Shown here: piece after piece, positions 37,853-47,388 of the stretch
Layout of the letters: the number at the start of each line of letters is the position of its first letter
How positions within the stretch are numbered: position 1 is the stretch's first letter
Source of the DNA: JAICYJ01 sp963766445
GTDB lineage: Bacteria > Actinomycetota > Thermoleophilia > Gaiellales > JAICJC01
DNA: 64,000 bases
Direction of reading: 5' to 3'
Assembly (NCBI GenBank): GCA_963766445.1
Contig: CAVXZW010000029.1
Span: 1-64,000 of the forward strand
Translations under genes and position numbers: made by a program
The notes under the pieces: generated by a model
The model's database searches: none
Seen by the model: only the letters and a program-made list of their open reading frames with translations
What the model was told of the DNA's origin: nothing

Positions 37853-38422
37853 ATGAGCGGCCGGCTGTTCGTCGTGTCCGGTCCGTCCGGCGTCGGCAAG
37901 GGAACGCTGATCGCGCGGGCTCGCGCCGAGGTGCCGCGGCTGGAGCTGGCCACCTCGGCCACCACCCGTCCGATGCGCCCCAGCGAACAGCAGGGCCGCG
38001 AGTACCACTTCCTCTCGCCGGACGAGTTCCAGCGGCGGTTGCAGGCGGGTGAGTTCCTGGAGCATGTAGAATTCGCGGGCCATCGGTACGGCACGCTGCG
38101 CAGCGAGGTGGAACGGCGACTGGCGGACGGCTCGAACGTGATCCTCGAGATCGACGTCCCCGGCGCTCGTGAGATCGAGCGGCAGCTGCCGGACTCGGTG
38201 CTGGTGTTCATCGCACCGCCGGATGTGGGGGACCTCGAGCAGCGCCTGATCGGGCGCGGCACGAACTCCCCGCAGGACATCGCCACCCGGCTGCGGATCG
38301 CCAGGTCCGAGCTGGAGGCGGGAACCGATTTTCGCTACGTGATCGTGAACGATGATGTGGAACGGGCGGCGTCCCAGCTCACCGAGCTGATCCGCGCCGC
38401 CCTTGACGAGGAGACCAGATGA
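37853..38422 (+). CDS. gmk: guanylate kinase
   Basis: A 189-residue GMP kinase. P-loop VVSGPSGVGKGTLIARA, the GMP-binding SATTRPMRPSEQQGREYHFL, EFLEHVEFAGHRYGT and ILEIDVPGARE are complete. The ATG at 37853 follows mihF by 16 bp and the TGA overlaps rpoZ (ATGA). Confidence 0.95.
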   Translation: MSGRLFVVSGPSGVGKGTLIARARAEVPRLELATSATTRPMRPSEQQGREYHFLSPDEFQRRLQAGEFLEHVEFAGHRYGTLRSEVERRLADGSNVILEIDVPGAREIERQLPDSVLVFIAPPDVGDLEQRLIGRGTNSPQDIATRLRIARSELEAGTDFRYVIVNDDVERAASQLTELIRAALDEETR

Positions 38423-38661
38423 TCTATCCCAAAGTTGACGTCCTGCTCGAGCACGTCGACAGCAAGTACGCGCTCGTGATCGCGGCCGCAAAGCGCGCCC
38501 GCCAGATCAACGACTACCACCACCAGCTCGGCGAGGGCAGCTTCGAGGGCTTCGCTCCGCCGCTGATCGAGTCGCGGTCGAAGAACTTCCTGACCATGGC
38601 GCTGGAGGAAATCGCCGAGGGCAAGCTGGAGGTCTCGACCTCGGACGCCAACGCCGTCTGA
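38419..38661 (+). CDS. rpoZ: RNA polymerase omega subunit
   Basis: An 80-residue omega subunit that aids RNA polymerase assembly. The conserved core is DSKYALVIAAAKRARQIND followed by KNFLTMALEEIAEGKLEV. It overlaps the gmk stop by 4 nt, the arrangement usual in actinobacteria. Confidence 0.93.
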   Translation: MIYPKVDVLLEHVDSKYALVIAAAKRARQINDYHHQLGEGSFEGFAPPLIESRSKNFLTMALEEIAEGKLEVSTSDANAV

Positions 38662-38702
38662 GGCCCACCGGAGGTCGCCTGGGTTTCGCGACGGCGACGC
38701 CG

Positions 38703-38708
38703 TACACT
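38703..38708 (+). promoter_or_regulatory. leaderless -10 element (coaBC)
   Basis: TACACT ends 6 nt before the ATG at 38715. Confidence 0.5.
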
Positions 38709-38714
38709 TCGGGC

Positions 38715-39917
38715 ATGATCCTGGTGGGGGTGAGCGGGGGGGTCGCGGCCTACAAGAGCTGTGAGCTCGTGCGGCTGCTGGTCAAGGCCGGCCGCGAGGT
38801 GCAGGTCGTGATGACGCCGGCCGCCGAGCGGTTCGTCGGGCCGACCACGTTTGCCGCGCTCTCACGGCGGCCGGTGCTGACCGAACAGTCGGCCGAAGTG
38901 TTCCCGCACCTCGAGGCGTCGCGGGATGCGATGCTCTACTGCATCGCCCCGGCCGGCGCGAACACGATCGCGCGCCTGGCGCACGGCGAGGCGCCGAACG
39001 TGCTGACCCAGTCGGCGCTGGCGTTCACCGGGCCGCTGCTCGTGGCCCCGGCCATGAACCCGCGCATGTGGGCGGCACCGGTCACGCAGGAGAACGTGCG
39101 CGCCCTGCTGGCGCGCGGCGTCGAGACGATCGGCCCGGAGTCGGGCGAGATGGCCGAGGGGGAGCAGGGCGCCGGCCGCATGTCCGAGCCGGACGAGATC
39201 GCCGGCCGCATCCAGGCACGGCTGGCGACGCTCGGCAGCCTGGCGGGGCGCCGGTGTGCTGGTCACCGCCGGCGGGACCCGCGAGCCGCTCGACGCGGTG
39301 CGCTACCTGGGAAACCGCAGCAGCGGTCGGATGGGCGTAGCCGTGGCCGACGAGGCGGCCAGGCGCGGGGCCGATGTGACGCTGATCCTGGCTGCGGCCA
39401 CCGCATCGCCGAGCGCGCCGATGCGCACGCTGCGAGCGGAGACGGCCGAGCAGCTGCGAGCGGCCACGCTGGAGCAGTCCGAAGCGGCGCAGATGTGATC
39501 GTGATGGCGGCCGCCGTGGCCGACTACCGGCCCGCCCAGCCGGTCGACGGCAAGCGCATCAAGGACTCGGGAGCCTGGACGATCGAGCTGGAGGCGACGG
39601 CCGACATCCTGGCCGAGCTGGGCGCCCGGCGGCGCGAGGGCCAGGTGCTGATCGGCTTCGCCGCCGAGTACGGCGAGGGCGCCGTCGACCGGGCCCGGGC
39701 CAAGCTGGAACGCAAGGGCGGCGACGTGATCGTGATGAACGACATCAGCCGCACGGACATCGGCTTCGACAGCAGCCTCAACGAAATCGTGCTGGTGTCG
39801 TCCAAGGGAGAGCAGCTGGTATCGCGACGCTCCAAACAGGCCTGCGCCGCAGCCATTCTGGACACATTGGGGAACCAAACCGCCCGCGCCGCCGTAGAGC
39901 AGCGTACGACGGTCTGA
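38715..39917 (+). CDS. coaBC: bifunctional phosphopantothenoylcysteine decarboxylase/synthetase, two frame slips
   Basis: About 400 residues; makes 4'-phosphopantetheine for coenzyme A. The N-terminal CoaC flavoprotein has ILVGVSGGVAAYKSCELVRL, VFPHLEASRDAMLYCIAPAG and APAMNPRMW. The C-terminal CoaB has VLVTAGGTREPLDAVRYLGN, MAAAVADYRP and KLERKGGDVIVMNDIS. A one-base gain near 39252 and a loss near 39493 cancel, leaving the frame as at the start. Confidence 0.92.
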   Translation: MILVGVSGGVAAYKSCELVRLLVKAGREVQVVMTPAAERFVGPTTFAALSRRPVLTEQSAEVFPHLEASRDAMLYCIAPAGANTIARLAHGEAPNVLTQSALAFTGPLLVAPAMNPRMWAAPVTQENVRALLARGVETIGPESGEMAEGEQGAGRMSEPDEIAGRIQARLATLGSLAGRRCAGHRRRDPRAARRGALPGKPQQRSDGRSRGRRGGQARGRCDADPGCGHRIAERADAHAASGDGRAAASGHAGAVRSGADVIVMAAAVADYRPAQPVDGKRIKDSGAWTIELEATADILAELGARRREGQVLIGFAAEYGEGAVDRARAKLERKGGDVIVMNDISRTDIGFDSSLNEIVLVSSKGEQLVSRRSKQACAAAILDTLGNQTARAAVEQRTTV

Positions 39918-39930
39918 CGAGAGGACACCT

Positions 39931-40913
39931 GTGGAAGCATCAGAGCTGCACGACTCGACCCAGTCTCAGGCGATCACCAACGCGGGCGTCATCGCTCGCC
40001 GCGTGATCGAGAACGTAGCCCGTGTGATCCATGCCCCGGACGGCCTGCTGGAGCGGTGCGTGATGGCGCTGCTGTGCGAGGGCCATATCATCCTCGAGGA
40101 CTTCCCGGGAGTGGGCAAGACGATGCTCGCCAAGTCGCTGGCGCGGTCGCTGGACTGCGAGTTCGCGCGCATCCAGGCCACGCCCGACCTGCTGCCGTCC
40201 GACATCACCGGCGTGAACGTCTACAACCTGCAGGCTAACGAGTTCGAGTTCCGGCCCGGCCCGGTGTTCGCGAACCTGGTGCTGGTCGACGAGATCAACC
40301 GCGCCAGCCCGAAGACCCAGTCGGCGTTGCTGGAGTGCATGCAGGAGGTGCAGGTCACCATCGATGGGTCGACCCACCGCGCTGGCCCGCCCGTTCATGG
40401 TGATCGCCACCCAGAACCCGATCGAGTACGAGGGCACGTTCCCGTTGCCCGAGGCCCAGCTCGACCGCTTCACGATGCGCCTGCACCTGGGTTACCCGGC
40501 CATCGCCGAGGAGGCGCGGATGCTGTCCGAGCACGCGGCCTCCGAGCCGATCGAGCTGCTGGAGCCGGTCGCGTCGGCCGCCGATCTGGAGTCCGCCATC
40601 GAGGCCGTCAAGAGCGTGTACGTCGAGGACAGCCTCAACCGGTACGTGGTCGCGATCCTGCGCCATACCCGTGGCGACTCGCGGCTTGCGCTGGGCGCCA
40701 GCCCACGCGCCGGCATCTCGCTGCTGCGCGTGGCCAAGGCGCTTGCGGCGCTGCACGGTCGCGAGTACGTGATCCCGGCCGACATCAAGGACGTGGCCGC
40801 CGACGTGCTCTCGCACAGGGTGATCATGGCCGCCGATGCGCGCACCGGCGGGGTCGATCCGTCCGAGGTGATCGGCGAGGCCGTCGACCGCACGCCGGTC
40901 CCGGTGTCGCTGA
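39931..40913 (+). CDS. MoxR-family AAA+ ATPase, frame slip
   Basis: About 325 residues. Walker A DFPGVGKTMLAKSLA, Walker B NLVLVDEINRASPKTQSALL, and the sensor block PFMVIATQNPIEYEGTFPLP are clear. MoxR ATPases act as chaperones with DUF58/VWA partners. A CC-for-C slip near 40378 must be bridged. No stop appears before the DUF58 part. A likely TGA (40911-40913) is one frame away and overlaps the next start, so the end is inferred. Confidence 0.85.
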
Positions 40914-42144
40914 CCCCTCGCGGCAAAGGCACGCTCGTCCTCGCAGCCGGGCTGTACCTCGCCTCCTGGGGCTTCGGCACCCACGCCATGTACCCGGTGG
41001 CGGTGGGCCTGCTGGCGGCGCCGGTGCTTGCCTGGTTGTGGGTGCGCCTGACGGCGCGCCCGACCGAGCTGCGGCGGCGCACCGGCCATCGCGAGCTGGT
41101 CGAGGGCGGACGCGTGGTCGTGGAGGTCGAGATCCGGGCCGAGGGCGGACTGCTGCCCGCGCGCGCCACGCTGCTCGAGCAGATGGGCGATCTCGGCAGC
41201 CGCGAGCTGCCGCTGCGCCAGCGCGGTCACGCGCTCTACGGCCGCTACACGATCGATCCGGCGCCACGCGGCCGCTACACGCTGGCAGCCGCCGAGCTGC
41301 GCGTCGACGATCCCCTGGGGCTGGCCGAGTCGCGGACGCAGCTGGCGCGCACCGACACGCTGCTCGTCTATCCCCGCGTTTACGAGCTCGACGGACTGTT
41401 CACCGACGCGGGCAGCGCGGGCGGCGACGAGGGCCGGGCGCTGCTGCACCGCACCGCCGGATACGACCTGCACTCGATCCGCGACTTCCAGCAGGGCGAG
41501 AGCCTGCGCCGGGTGCACTGGCGCTCCACGGCCAAGCGCCGCAAGCTGATGGTCAAGGAGCTGACCGAGCTGCCGCGGGACGAATCAGCGGTGCTGCTCG
41601 ACGGTGACCGCGACTCCAGCGTGGGCGCGCCCGGCGCCAGCAGCTTCGACGCACAGGTGCGGGCGGCGGCATCGCTGCTGAACAGGATGGTGGAGGGCGG
41701 CCAGCGCTGCTCGCTGGTGATGCACGGCCAGACCCGGCGGCGGATCCGGATCCGGGCCGGCGGCGGCGACTGGGGCACCGCCCTGGCGGCCCTTGCGGCC
41801 GTGCGGGCCGACGCCACCCAACCGCTGTCCACGATGCTGCGCGACACGCTCGGCGCAACCGGGGCGGCCGAGGCGATCGACGCCGCCCGGCTGTACGTGG
41901 TCACCGCCGCGCTGAATCCGGATCTGGCGGCCCGGCTGCTGGCCATGCGCTCGGTCCGCCGCGACGTGGCCGTCGTGTGGGTGGACGCCCCGTCCTTCGC
42001 CGGAGTCGAGCGCGTGCCCGGGCCGGCCGAGGCGGCCTCGCTGCGGCTGGCCAGGGCGGGCGTGCCGGTCGCGCGGCTGGGCGCGGGCGACGACGTGGCC
42101 ATGGCGCTCGGCTCGGCAATCGCAAGGAGGGCGGCATTGGCTGA
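40904..42144 (+). CDS. DUF58 membrane protein (MoxR partner)
   Basis: About 412 residues. Two N-terminal membrane helices (TLVLAAGLYLASWGFG and VAVGLLAAPVLAWLWVRL) lead to a VWA-like domain with RYTLAAAELRVDDPLGLAES and the DUF58 signature YDLHSIRDFQQGESLRRVHW followed by STAKRRKLMVKEL. GTG 40904 is the inferred start. As read, the frame is continuous with MoxR before it and the transglutaminase after it. An AAGGAGG and TTG near 42137 mark the expected 3' boundary. Confidence 0.82.
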
Positions 42145-44416
42145 GCGGATCTGGGTGCTGGCGGCGGTGGCCCTGTTCAGCGGCTGGCACTGGCAGCAGC
42201 TCGAGCGCCCGACGCCGTCGCCCGGTGAGCTGGCGCTGCTGGCCGTGCTGGCGGCCGTGCCGGCCATCATCGCCGGGCTGGGACGGCGGCGGCTCGCGAT
42301 GGCCGCGGCCGTCGGTGGCCACGCTGATCGCGATCTGGCGCGCCTTCGCCTACCTGCCGTGGGATCGCGGTCACCAGGTGTACCCGGTGCGGATCGTTTC
42401 AGGGCTGCACGACGGCGCCAAGAACTGGTTCGAGACCTCGACGCCGTTTGACCCGAGCCGGTTCGTCACGACCTCGGGGCTCGTAGATCTGTGCTTCTTC
42501 GCGCTGATGGCCGTGTTCGCCTGGCTGCTGATCGACGGCCGCTTCGCGCTCGCCGCCCTGGCCTGCGCGTTCGCGCTGTACGCGATCCCGAGCACGGCGG
42601 TGGGGATGGGCAGCGCCGGCCTGCGCGCCGCCATCTTCCTGCTGCTGGCGCTGGCGATCCTGGCCGTCTGCCAGCGCCGCGTGCCGCTGGGCGGGGGCGC
42701 GATCGGCCAGCTGTCGGTGCTTGCGGTGGCGACGGTCGTGGCCGGGCTGGTGGTGGGATCGGCCCCGGGAGTCGCCAAGGGCGCTCTGTTCGACTGGCGC
42801 CACTGGAACCCGCTGGCCGGCAACGGCCCCCAGGTCAGCGTCGGCTACGTCTGGAACCAGGACTACGGGCCGCTGCACTGGCCGAAGCAGACCACGACGG
42901 TGTTCCAGGTGCAGTCGGCCCGTCCCCACTACTGGAAGGCCGGCGTGCTGACCGTCTTTGACGGCACCCGCTGGGTCTCGTCGCCGGCCACGCAGGCCAA
43001 CTACCACGCCACCGACGCGATCGGGATCCCGGCCTCCCAGGAGACCTCCAAGGAGCTCCACCCCGACAGCGGGTCCGACATCACGCAGGTCGGGTTCACC
43101 GTCGAGGCGCTGGCCGATTTTCGCCTGCTCTCGACCGGGCAGCCGCTCCGCTACACCCTCACCTCGCCGATCGACGCCAGCCTCACCACCGACGGCAGCG
43201 TGATCGCGAGTGGCGACCTGCCCCGCGGCGCCACCTACACCGTGCGGGCCTACTCGCCCAACCCCAAGCCGAAGCAGCTGGCCGAGGTCGGCAACGCGTT
43301 CTCGCCGTCCGTCGCGGAGACGGTGATCGTGAACCACGTGGCGATTCCCGTGTGGGGCAGCACCGCGAAGAAGCGGACGCTGGTGCCGATCGACGGCCGG
43401 CTGGTCGAGGCCAGCAATCAGGCGTGGCACGCGTCCGGGGCGGATGAGCCCGGCACCAGCGAGTACGGCGCGGTGGTCGCCCTCGAGTCGTACTTCCACG
43501 GCAAGCAGTTCCACTACGACCAGACGCCACCGGTCGGCCCGGGCCCGGTGCTGGCGTACTTCATGCTGCACTCCCACCGCGGCTACTGCCAGATGTACTC
43601 CGGTTCGATGGCGCTGGTGCTGCGCCTGCACGGCATCCCCGCCCGGGTCGCCTACGGGTTCACGGAAGGCTCGCAGACCCAGACCGGCTACAAGGTCACC
43701 GACCGCGACGCGCACGCGTGGGTCGAGGCGTTCTTCCCGAAGTACGGCTGGATCCCGTTCGAGCCGACGCCCACCCGGAACCTGCCGGAGGTGCAGGCGT
43801 CCACCACCAACGCCAGCCTGGGTGAGGTCGATCGGCGACCCGAAGAACGCCAGCCAGTTCGGCATCCAGAGCCACCAGCTGCAGCGGCGGCTGGTTGGCA
43901 GCCGCGGGGCCACACGTCACCAACCTGGGTCGCGGCCACGGCTCCGGCGGCGGCGGCGCCCCGGATGTCGTGGCGGCGCGGTCGGGTGGCCACAGCTTCT
44001 TCCTGTGGGCAATCTCGGCGGCGGCCATCCTGATCGCGGTGCTGGCGGCGGTGAAGCTGGTCGCGGTGCGCTGGCGGTACCTGCGGCGCGGCCCGCGGGG
44101 ACAGGCCTCGGCCGCCTACCACGAGCTGGCCACCTACATCGGCGACCAGGGCGTCAGGGTCAATGCCAACGCCACCTTCGAGGAGCTGGCGGGGCTGGTC
44201 GAGCACACCTGGGGCGTGGACGCGTCGCCGCTGGCCACGGCCGGCAGCGCTGCCCGCTACGCGCCGCCCGCGATCGCCGATCGTGCCGGGCACGAGGTGC
44301 GGCCGGCGCTGCGCCGGATCCGCCGCGACCTGCGCAAGAGCATCGACCTGCGCGACCGCGCGATGGGCTCGCTGCGGCTGCGATCGATGCTGGCTCAGAC
44401 CACGCATCTCGACTAG
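42137..44416 (+). CDS. TgpA-like transglutaminase-domain membrane protein, three frame slips
   Basis: About 760 residues. Five or six N-terminal membrane helices (such as DLCFFALMAVFAWLLIDG and ALAALACAFALYAIPSTA) are followed by a large extracytoplasmic part. It contains the transglutaminase core HRGYCQMYSGSMALVLRLHG, VAYGFTEGSQ and DAHAWVEAFFPKYGWIPFEP (Cys, His, Asp). A final helix (HSFFLWAISAAAILIAVLAA) and a cytoplasmic tail end QTTHLD. Slips near 42318, 43825 and 43895. With MoxR and DUF58 it forms a conserved envelope-associated module. Confidence 0.83.
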
Positions 44417-44450
44417 CGCGCTAGGCGTGAGCGGAGCTTGCACGCGACGC

Positions 44451-44456
44451 TATCGT
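44451..44456 (+). promoter_or_regulatory. leaderless -10 element (TPR gene)
   Basis: TATCGT ends 6 nt before the ATG at 44463. Confidence 0.45.
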
Positions 44457-44462
44457 GAGGGA

Positions 44463-44822
44463 ATGGCCCAGGACGAGACATACGAGCTGTTCCAGCGAGG
44501 ACGGGCGCACCTGCAGCGCGGTGACAACGCGCAGGCCACCGTCTCGCTCGAGAAGGCGAAGCGGCGCGAGCCGGACAAGGCCTCGATCCGCGAGGCGCTG
44601 GGCCTGGCCTACCTGCGCCTGCACCGCTACCGCGAGGCGGCGGCGGAGTTCGAGTACATCCTGGACACGGCGCCGGCCAACGACTACGCGCACTACTGCA
44701 TGGGGCGCTGCCTGTCGCGGATGGGCGAGGAGGGCCTGGCGGCGGGGCACTACAAGATGGCGCTGTGGCTGCGGCCGGAGGTCGACTACTACCGCGAGGC
44801 GGTCGACAAGCTCAGCGCCTAG
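44463..44822 (+). CDS. tetratricopeptide-repeat protein
   Basis: A 119-residue protein made of about three TPR units: ELFQRGRAHLQRGDNAQATV, IREALGLAYLRLHRYREAAA and AHYCMGRCLSRMGEEGLAAG. No other domain. It would act as a protein-interaction scaffold; partner unknown. Its stop overlaps the 3' end of convergent dtd by 4 nt. Confidence 0.85.
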   Translation: MAQDETYELFQRGRAHLQRGDNAQATVSLEKAKRREPDKASIREALGLAYLRLHRYREAAAEFEYILDTAPANDYAHYCMGRCLSRMGEEGLAAGHYKMALWLRPEVDYYREAVDKLSA

Positions 44823-45256
44823 TCGCCGAGCCAGATCGTGACCGGGCCGTCGTTCACGAGCGAGACCCGCATGTGCGCGCCGAAGCGGCCGGTCTGCACC
44901 TCCAGCCCGCACCGCCGCAGCTGGTCGGCCACCGCGTCCACCAGCACCCGCCCCTCGTCAGGCGGCGCGGCGCCGGTGAAGCCCGGCCGGTTGCCGCGCG
45001 CGACGTCGGCGTAGAGCGTGAACTGCGACACGCACAGCACGCTGCCGGCCACGTCGATCACCGAGCGGTTCATGCGGCCCTGCTCGTCCCCGAAGATGCG
45101 CAGACGGGCGATCTTCTCGGCCAGCCGGCGGGCGTCCTGGTCGCTGTCGCCGGTTCCCGCCGCGACCAGCGCCAGCAGGCCCGTGCCGATCTCGGCGATC
45201 CGCTCGCCGCCGACCTCGACCGAGGCCTCCGATACCCGTTGCAAGAGCGCTCTCAC
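44819..45256 (-). CDS. dtd: D-aminoacyl-tRNA deacylase
   Basis: A 145-residue enzyme that hydrolyses D-aminoacyl-tRNA. The active-site motifs CVSQFTLYAD and SLVNDGPVTIWL (the NxGPVT motif) are intact. The GTG at 45256 gives the family N-terminus VRALLQRVSEASVEV; an ATG 15 nt upstream would add five residues. Divergent from the rimP operon. Confidence 0.92.
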   Translation of the reverse strand: MRALLQRVSEASVEVGGERIAEIGTGLLALVAAGTGDSDQDARRLAEKIARLRIFGDEQGRMNRSVIDVAGSVLCVSQFTLYADVARGNRPGFTGAAPPDEGRVLVDAVADQLRRCGLEVQTGRFGAHMRVSLVNDGPVTIWLGD

Positions 45257-45292
45257 GGCTTTCCGATTCACCCCGGTGGAGGAACTCCCTGC

Positions 45293-45298
45293 TATCCT
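45293..45298 (+). promoter_or_regulatory. candidate -10 element of the rimP-nusA operon
   Basis: TATCCT would start transcription near 45305, giving an ~84-nt leader that contains the terminator at 45333. No convincing -35 is seen. Confidence 0.4.
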
Positions 45299-45332
45299 TC
45301 AGGCACTGTCAGTGTGATTCGGGCGTCCGGCG

Positions 45333-45358
45333 AGGTGGGTGAGAACCCACCTTTTTTT
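45333..45358 (+). terminator. intrinsic terminator in the rimP-nusA leader
   Basis: AGGTGGGT and ACCCACCT form a perfect 8-bp stem with the loop GAGA, followed at once by a run of seven T residues. It is on the same strand as rimP, 30 bp before its ATG, and no plus-strand gene lies between it and the convergent dtd/TPR pair. It is best read as an attenuator that limits entry into the nusA operon. Confidence 0.85.
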
Positions 45359-45388
45359 CGCCCTCAAACCCGCAAAGGGAGGTGTGTG

Positions 45389-45835
45389 ATGGGAAGCTCA
45401 GCAGCGCTTCAGCAACAGATCGAAACGACGCTTCGGACGGCGGTGCCGGAGGTCGAGGTGCTGCTCGCCGAGCAACCATCACCCGGCCTCGTACGGGTCA
45501 CCATCGACCGCCCCGGCGGGACCGTCGACCTCGACCTGTGCGAGCGGGTCAGCCGGGAGCTTTCCCCGCTGCGCGATCGCTACGCGCTCGAGGTGTCGTC
45601 GCCCGGGATCGAGCGGCCGCTGGTGAAGCCCGACCACTACCGTGCTGCCGCGGGCAGCCGCGTGCACGTCCGTACCGCCGATGCGGTCGACGGGCGCCGG
45701 TCGTTCACGGGCACGCTGACGGATGCAGGAGAAGATGAGATCGAGATCGACCTCGACGGCGCGCGCGCCCGTCTGCCCTACGGGGCGATCCAGCGCGCGC
45801 ATCTGGTCGCGGAACAGGCTGGAGGCACCCGGTGA
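45389..45835 (+). CDS. rimP: ribosome maturation factor RimP
   Basis: A 148-residue 30S maturation factor. Recognisable are VRVTIDRPGGTVDLDLCERV, the EVSSPGIERPL motif and the C-terminal SH3-like part. ATG 45389 has GGGAGG 7 nt upstream, one of the few clear ribosome-binding sites in the window. The stop overlaps nusA (GTGA). Confidence 0.92.
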   Translation: MGSSAALQQQIETTLRTAVPEVEVLLAEQPSPGLVRVTIDRPGGTVDLDLCERVSRELSPLRDRYALEVSSPGIERPLVKPDHYRAAAGSRVHVRTADAVDGRRSFTGTLTDAGEDEIEIDLDGARARLPYGAIQRAHLVAEQAGGTR

Positions 45836-47112
45836 GCAAGGAACTGTTGGAGGGCGTGAAGGCGCTCGAGAAGGAGCGCGGCATCGAGGCCGAGACGCTG
45901 CTGTCAGCGATCGAGGAAGCGCTGCTGGCGGCCTACAAGAAGATGCCCGATGCCCGCCATCCGGTGCGCGTCGACCTCGACCGGGAATCCGGCGACTACG
46001 TCGTGTGGTCCGTGAACCCCGAGGCGTGGGAGGCCTACCTGGAGGCGCATCCGCACCACCGGCCGCCGGAGGTCGAGGAGGTCGTCGAGCCGGCTGTGCC
46101 GCTGGCCGAGGGTGAGCAGCCCGAGGAGGAGCCCGAGCCCGAGATCGAATGGGCCTGGTTCAAGCCTGCCCAGATGGTGGACGTCACCCCCGAGGGCTTC
46201 AGCCGCATCGCCGGGCAGACCGCCAAGCAGGTGCTGCGCCAGCGCATCCATGAGGCCGAGCGCTCGATCATGTACGACGAGTACGCCGACCGCGTGGGCG
46301 AGATCGTGACCGGCATCGTGCAGCAGGACGACAACCGCTATGCGTTCGTCGACCTGGGCAAGATGGAGGCGATCCTGCCCGGCTCGGAGAAGGTGCCGGG
46401 CGAGCGCTACGAGCAGGGCAGCCGCATCAAGGCCGTGATCATCGAGGTGCGCTCCGAGGGCAAGGGCCCGCAGGTGGTGCTCTCGCGCCGCAGCGACGAC
46501 CTGATCCGCCAGCTGTTCGAGCTGGAGGTGCCGGAGATCGCCGACGGGCTGGTCACGATCCGTGCCGTCGCCCGCGAGCCCGGCTACCGCGCCAAGATCG
46601 CGGTCGAGTCGCGCGTGCAGGGCGTCGACCCGGTCGGCGCGTGCGTCGGCCCGCGCGGTTCGCGCGTGCGCATGGTCGTGTCGGAGCTGCGCGGCGAGAA
46701 GATCGACATCATCCCCTGGAACGACGAGCCGGCCAGGTTCGTCGCCAAGGCGCTGGCGCCCGCCAAGGTGCGGGAGGTCTACGTCGACGACGCCGCCCAG
46801 CAGGCCACCGTAGTCGTGCCGGACGGCGAGCTGGCGCTGGCCATCGGCAAGGAGGGCCAGAACGCCCGCCTCGCCCACCGGCTGACCGGCTGGCGCATCG
46901 ACATCGTGTCCGAGACCGAGCACTACGCCGAGGACACCGACGTGCCCTACACCGGCGCGGAGGGCGAGGAGGACGAGTTCCCCGGCCGCTGCATCGCGGT
47001 CACGTCGTCCGGCAAGCGCTGTCCCAACCAGGCCCTCGACGGAAGCCGGTACTGCGGCGTGCCCGCTCATCGCGAGCTGGCCGCCAAGGAGGAGGGAGCG
47101 GCCGCGTCGTAG
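45832..47112 (+). CDS. nusA: transcription termination/antitermination factor NusA, with an acidic insertion and Cys/His tail
   Basis: A 426-residue NusA. The N-terminal polymerase-binding domain is split by an acidic insertion of ~45 residues (about 68-110). An S1 domain follows (VGEIVTGIVQQDDNRYAFVD), then KH1 and KH2 (VGACVGPRGSRVRMVVSELR; LALAIGKEGQNARLAHRLTG). The C-terminus carries an extra segment with three Cys and one His (GRCIAVTSSGKRCPN...SRYCGVPAH) that looks zinc-binding. The E. coli-type C-terminal repeats are absent. GTG 45832 overlaps the rimP stop. Confidence 0.94.
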   Translation: MSKELLEGVKALEKERGIEAETLLSAIEEALLAAYKKMPDARHPVRVDLDRESGDYVVWSVNPEAWEAYLEAHPHHRPPEVEEVVEPAVPLAEGEQPEEEPEPEIEWAWFKPAQMVDVTPEGFSRIAGQTAKQVLRQRIHEAERSIMYDEYADRVGEIVTGIVQQDDNRYAFVDLGKMEAILPGSEKVPGERYEQGSRIKAVIIEVRSEGKGPQVVLSRRSDDLIRQLFELEVPEIADGLVTIRAVAREPGYRAKIAVESRVQGVDPVGACVGPRGSRVRMVVSELRGEKIDIIPWNDEPARFVAKALAPAKVREVYVDDAAQQATVVVPDGELALAIGKEGQNARLAHRLTGWRIDIVSETEHYAEDTDVPYTGAEGEEDEFPGRCIAVTSSGKRCPNQALDGSRYCGVPAHRELAAKEEGAAAS

Positions 47113-47381
47113 CCGATCCGATCAGGCAGTGCGCCGGCTGCGGCCGGCGGCGCCCCAAGGCCGAACTGCTGCGGCTGGTGTTCGACGGCGAGATGATCGT
47201 CTTCGACACGGCCCAGCGTCTGCCGGGGCGAGGCGCCTACCTGTGTCCCGGTCAGGATTGCCTGACGCGGGGGACACGCAAGGGGGCGTTGGCCAGGCGG
47301 TTGAAGGCGCCATCAGGCGCCGCCGCCGGCCTCGAGCGGCGGATCCCGGTTGAGCAGGGGCCGCCGGTTTGGGAGAATTGA
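47106..47381 (+). CDS. ylxR: YlxR (RNase P modulator RnpM-like) family protein
   Basis: About 90 residues, YlxR fold. The signature RQCAGCGRRRPKAELLRLVF and the later GRGAYLCPGQDCLTRGTRKG are clear. YlxR proteins are reported to bind RNA or RNase P. No ATG, GTG or TTG occurs in frame before the conserved region, so the true start is unresolved; an undetected base slip near the nusA stop would explain it. AAGGAGG lies just upstream at the end of nusA. Confidence 0.8.
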   Translation, partial: VVADPIRQCAGCGRRRPKAELLRLVFDGEMIVFDTAQRLPGRGAYLCPGQDCLTRGTRKGALARRLKAPSGAAAGLERRIPVEQGPPVWEN

Positions 47382-47388
47382 GGACTGA

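Noticed and set aside
44819..45360. Terminator at 45333 as the end of the TPR transcription unit
   Set aside because: The convergent dtd gene lies between, and the hairpin with its T-run faces rimP right after dtd's own start region, so a leader attenuator is simpler.
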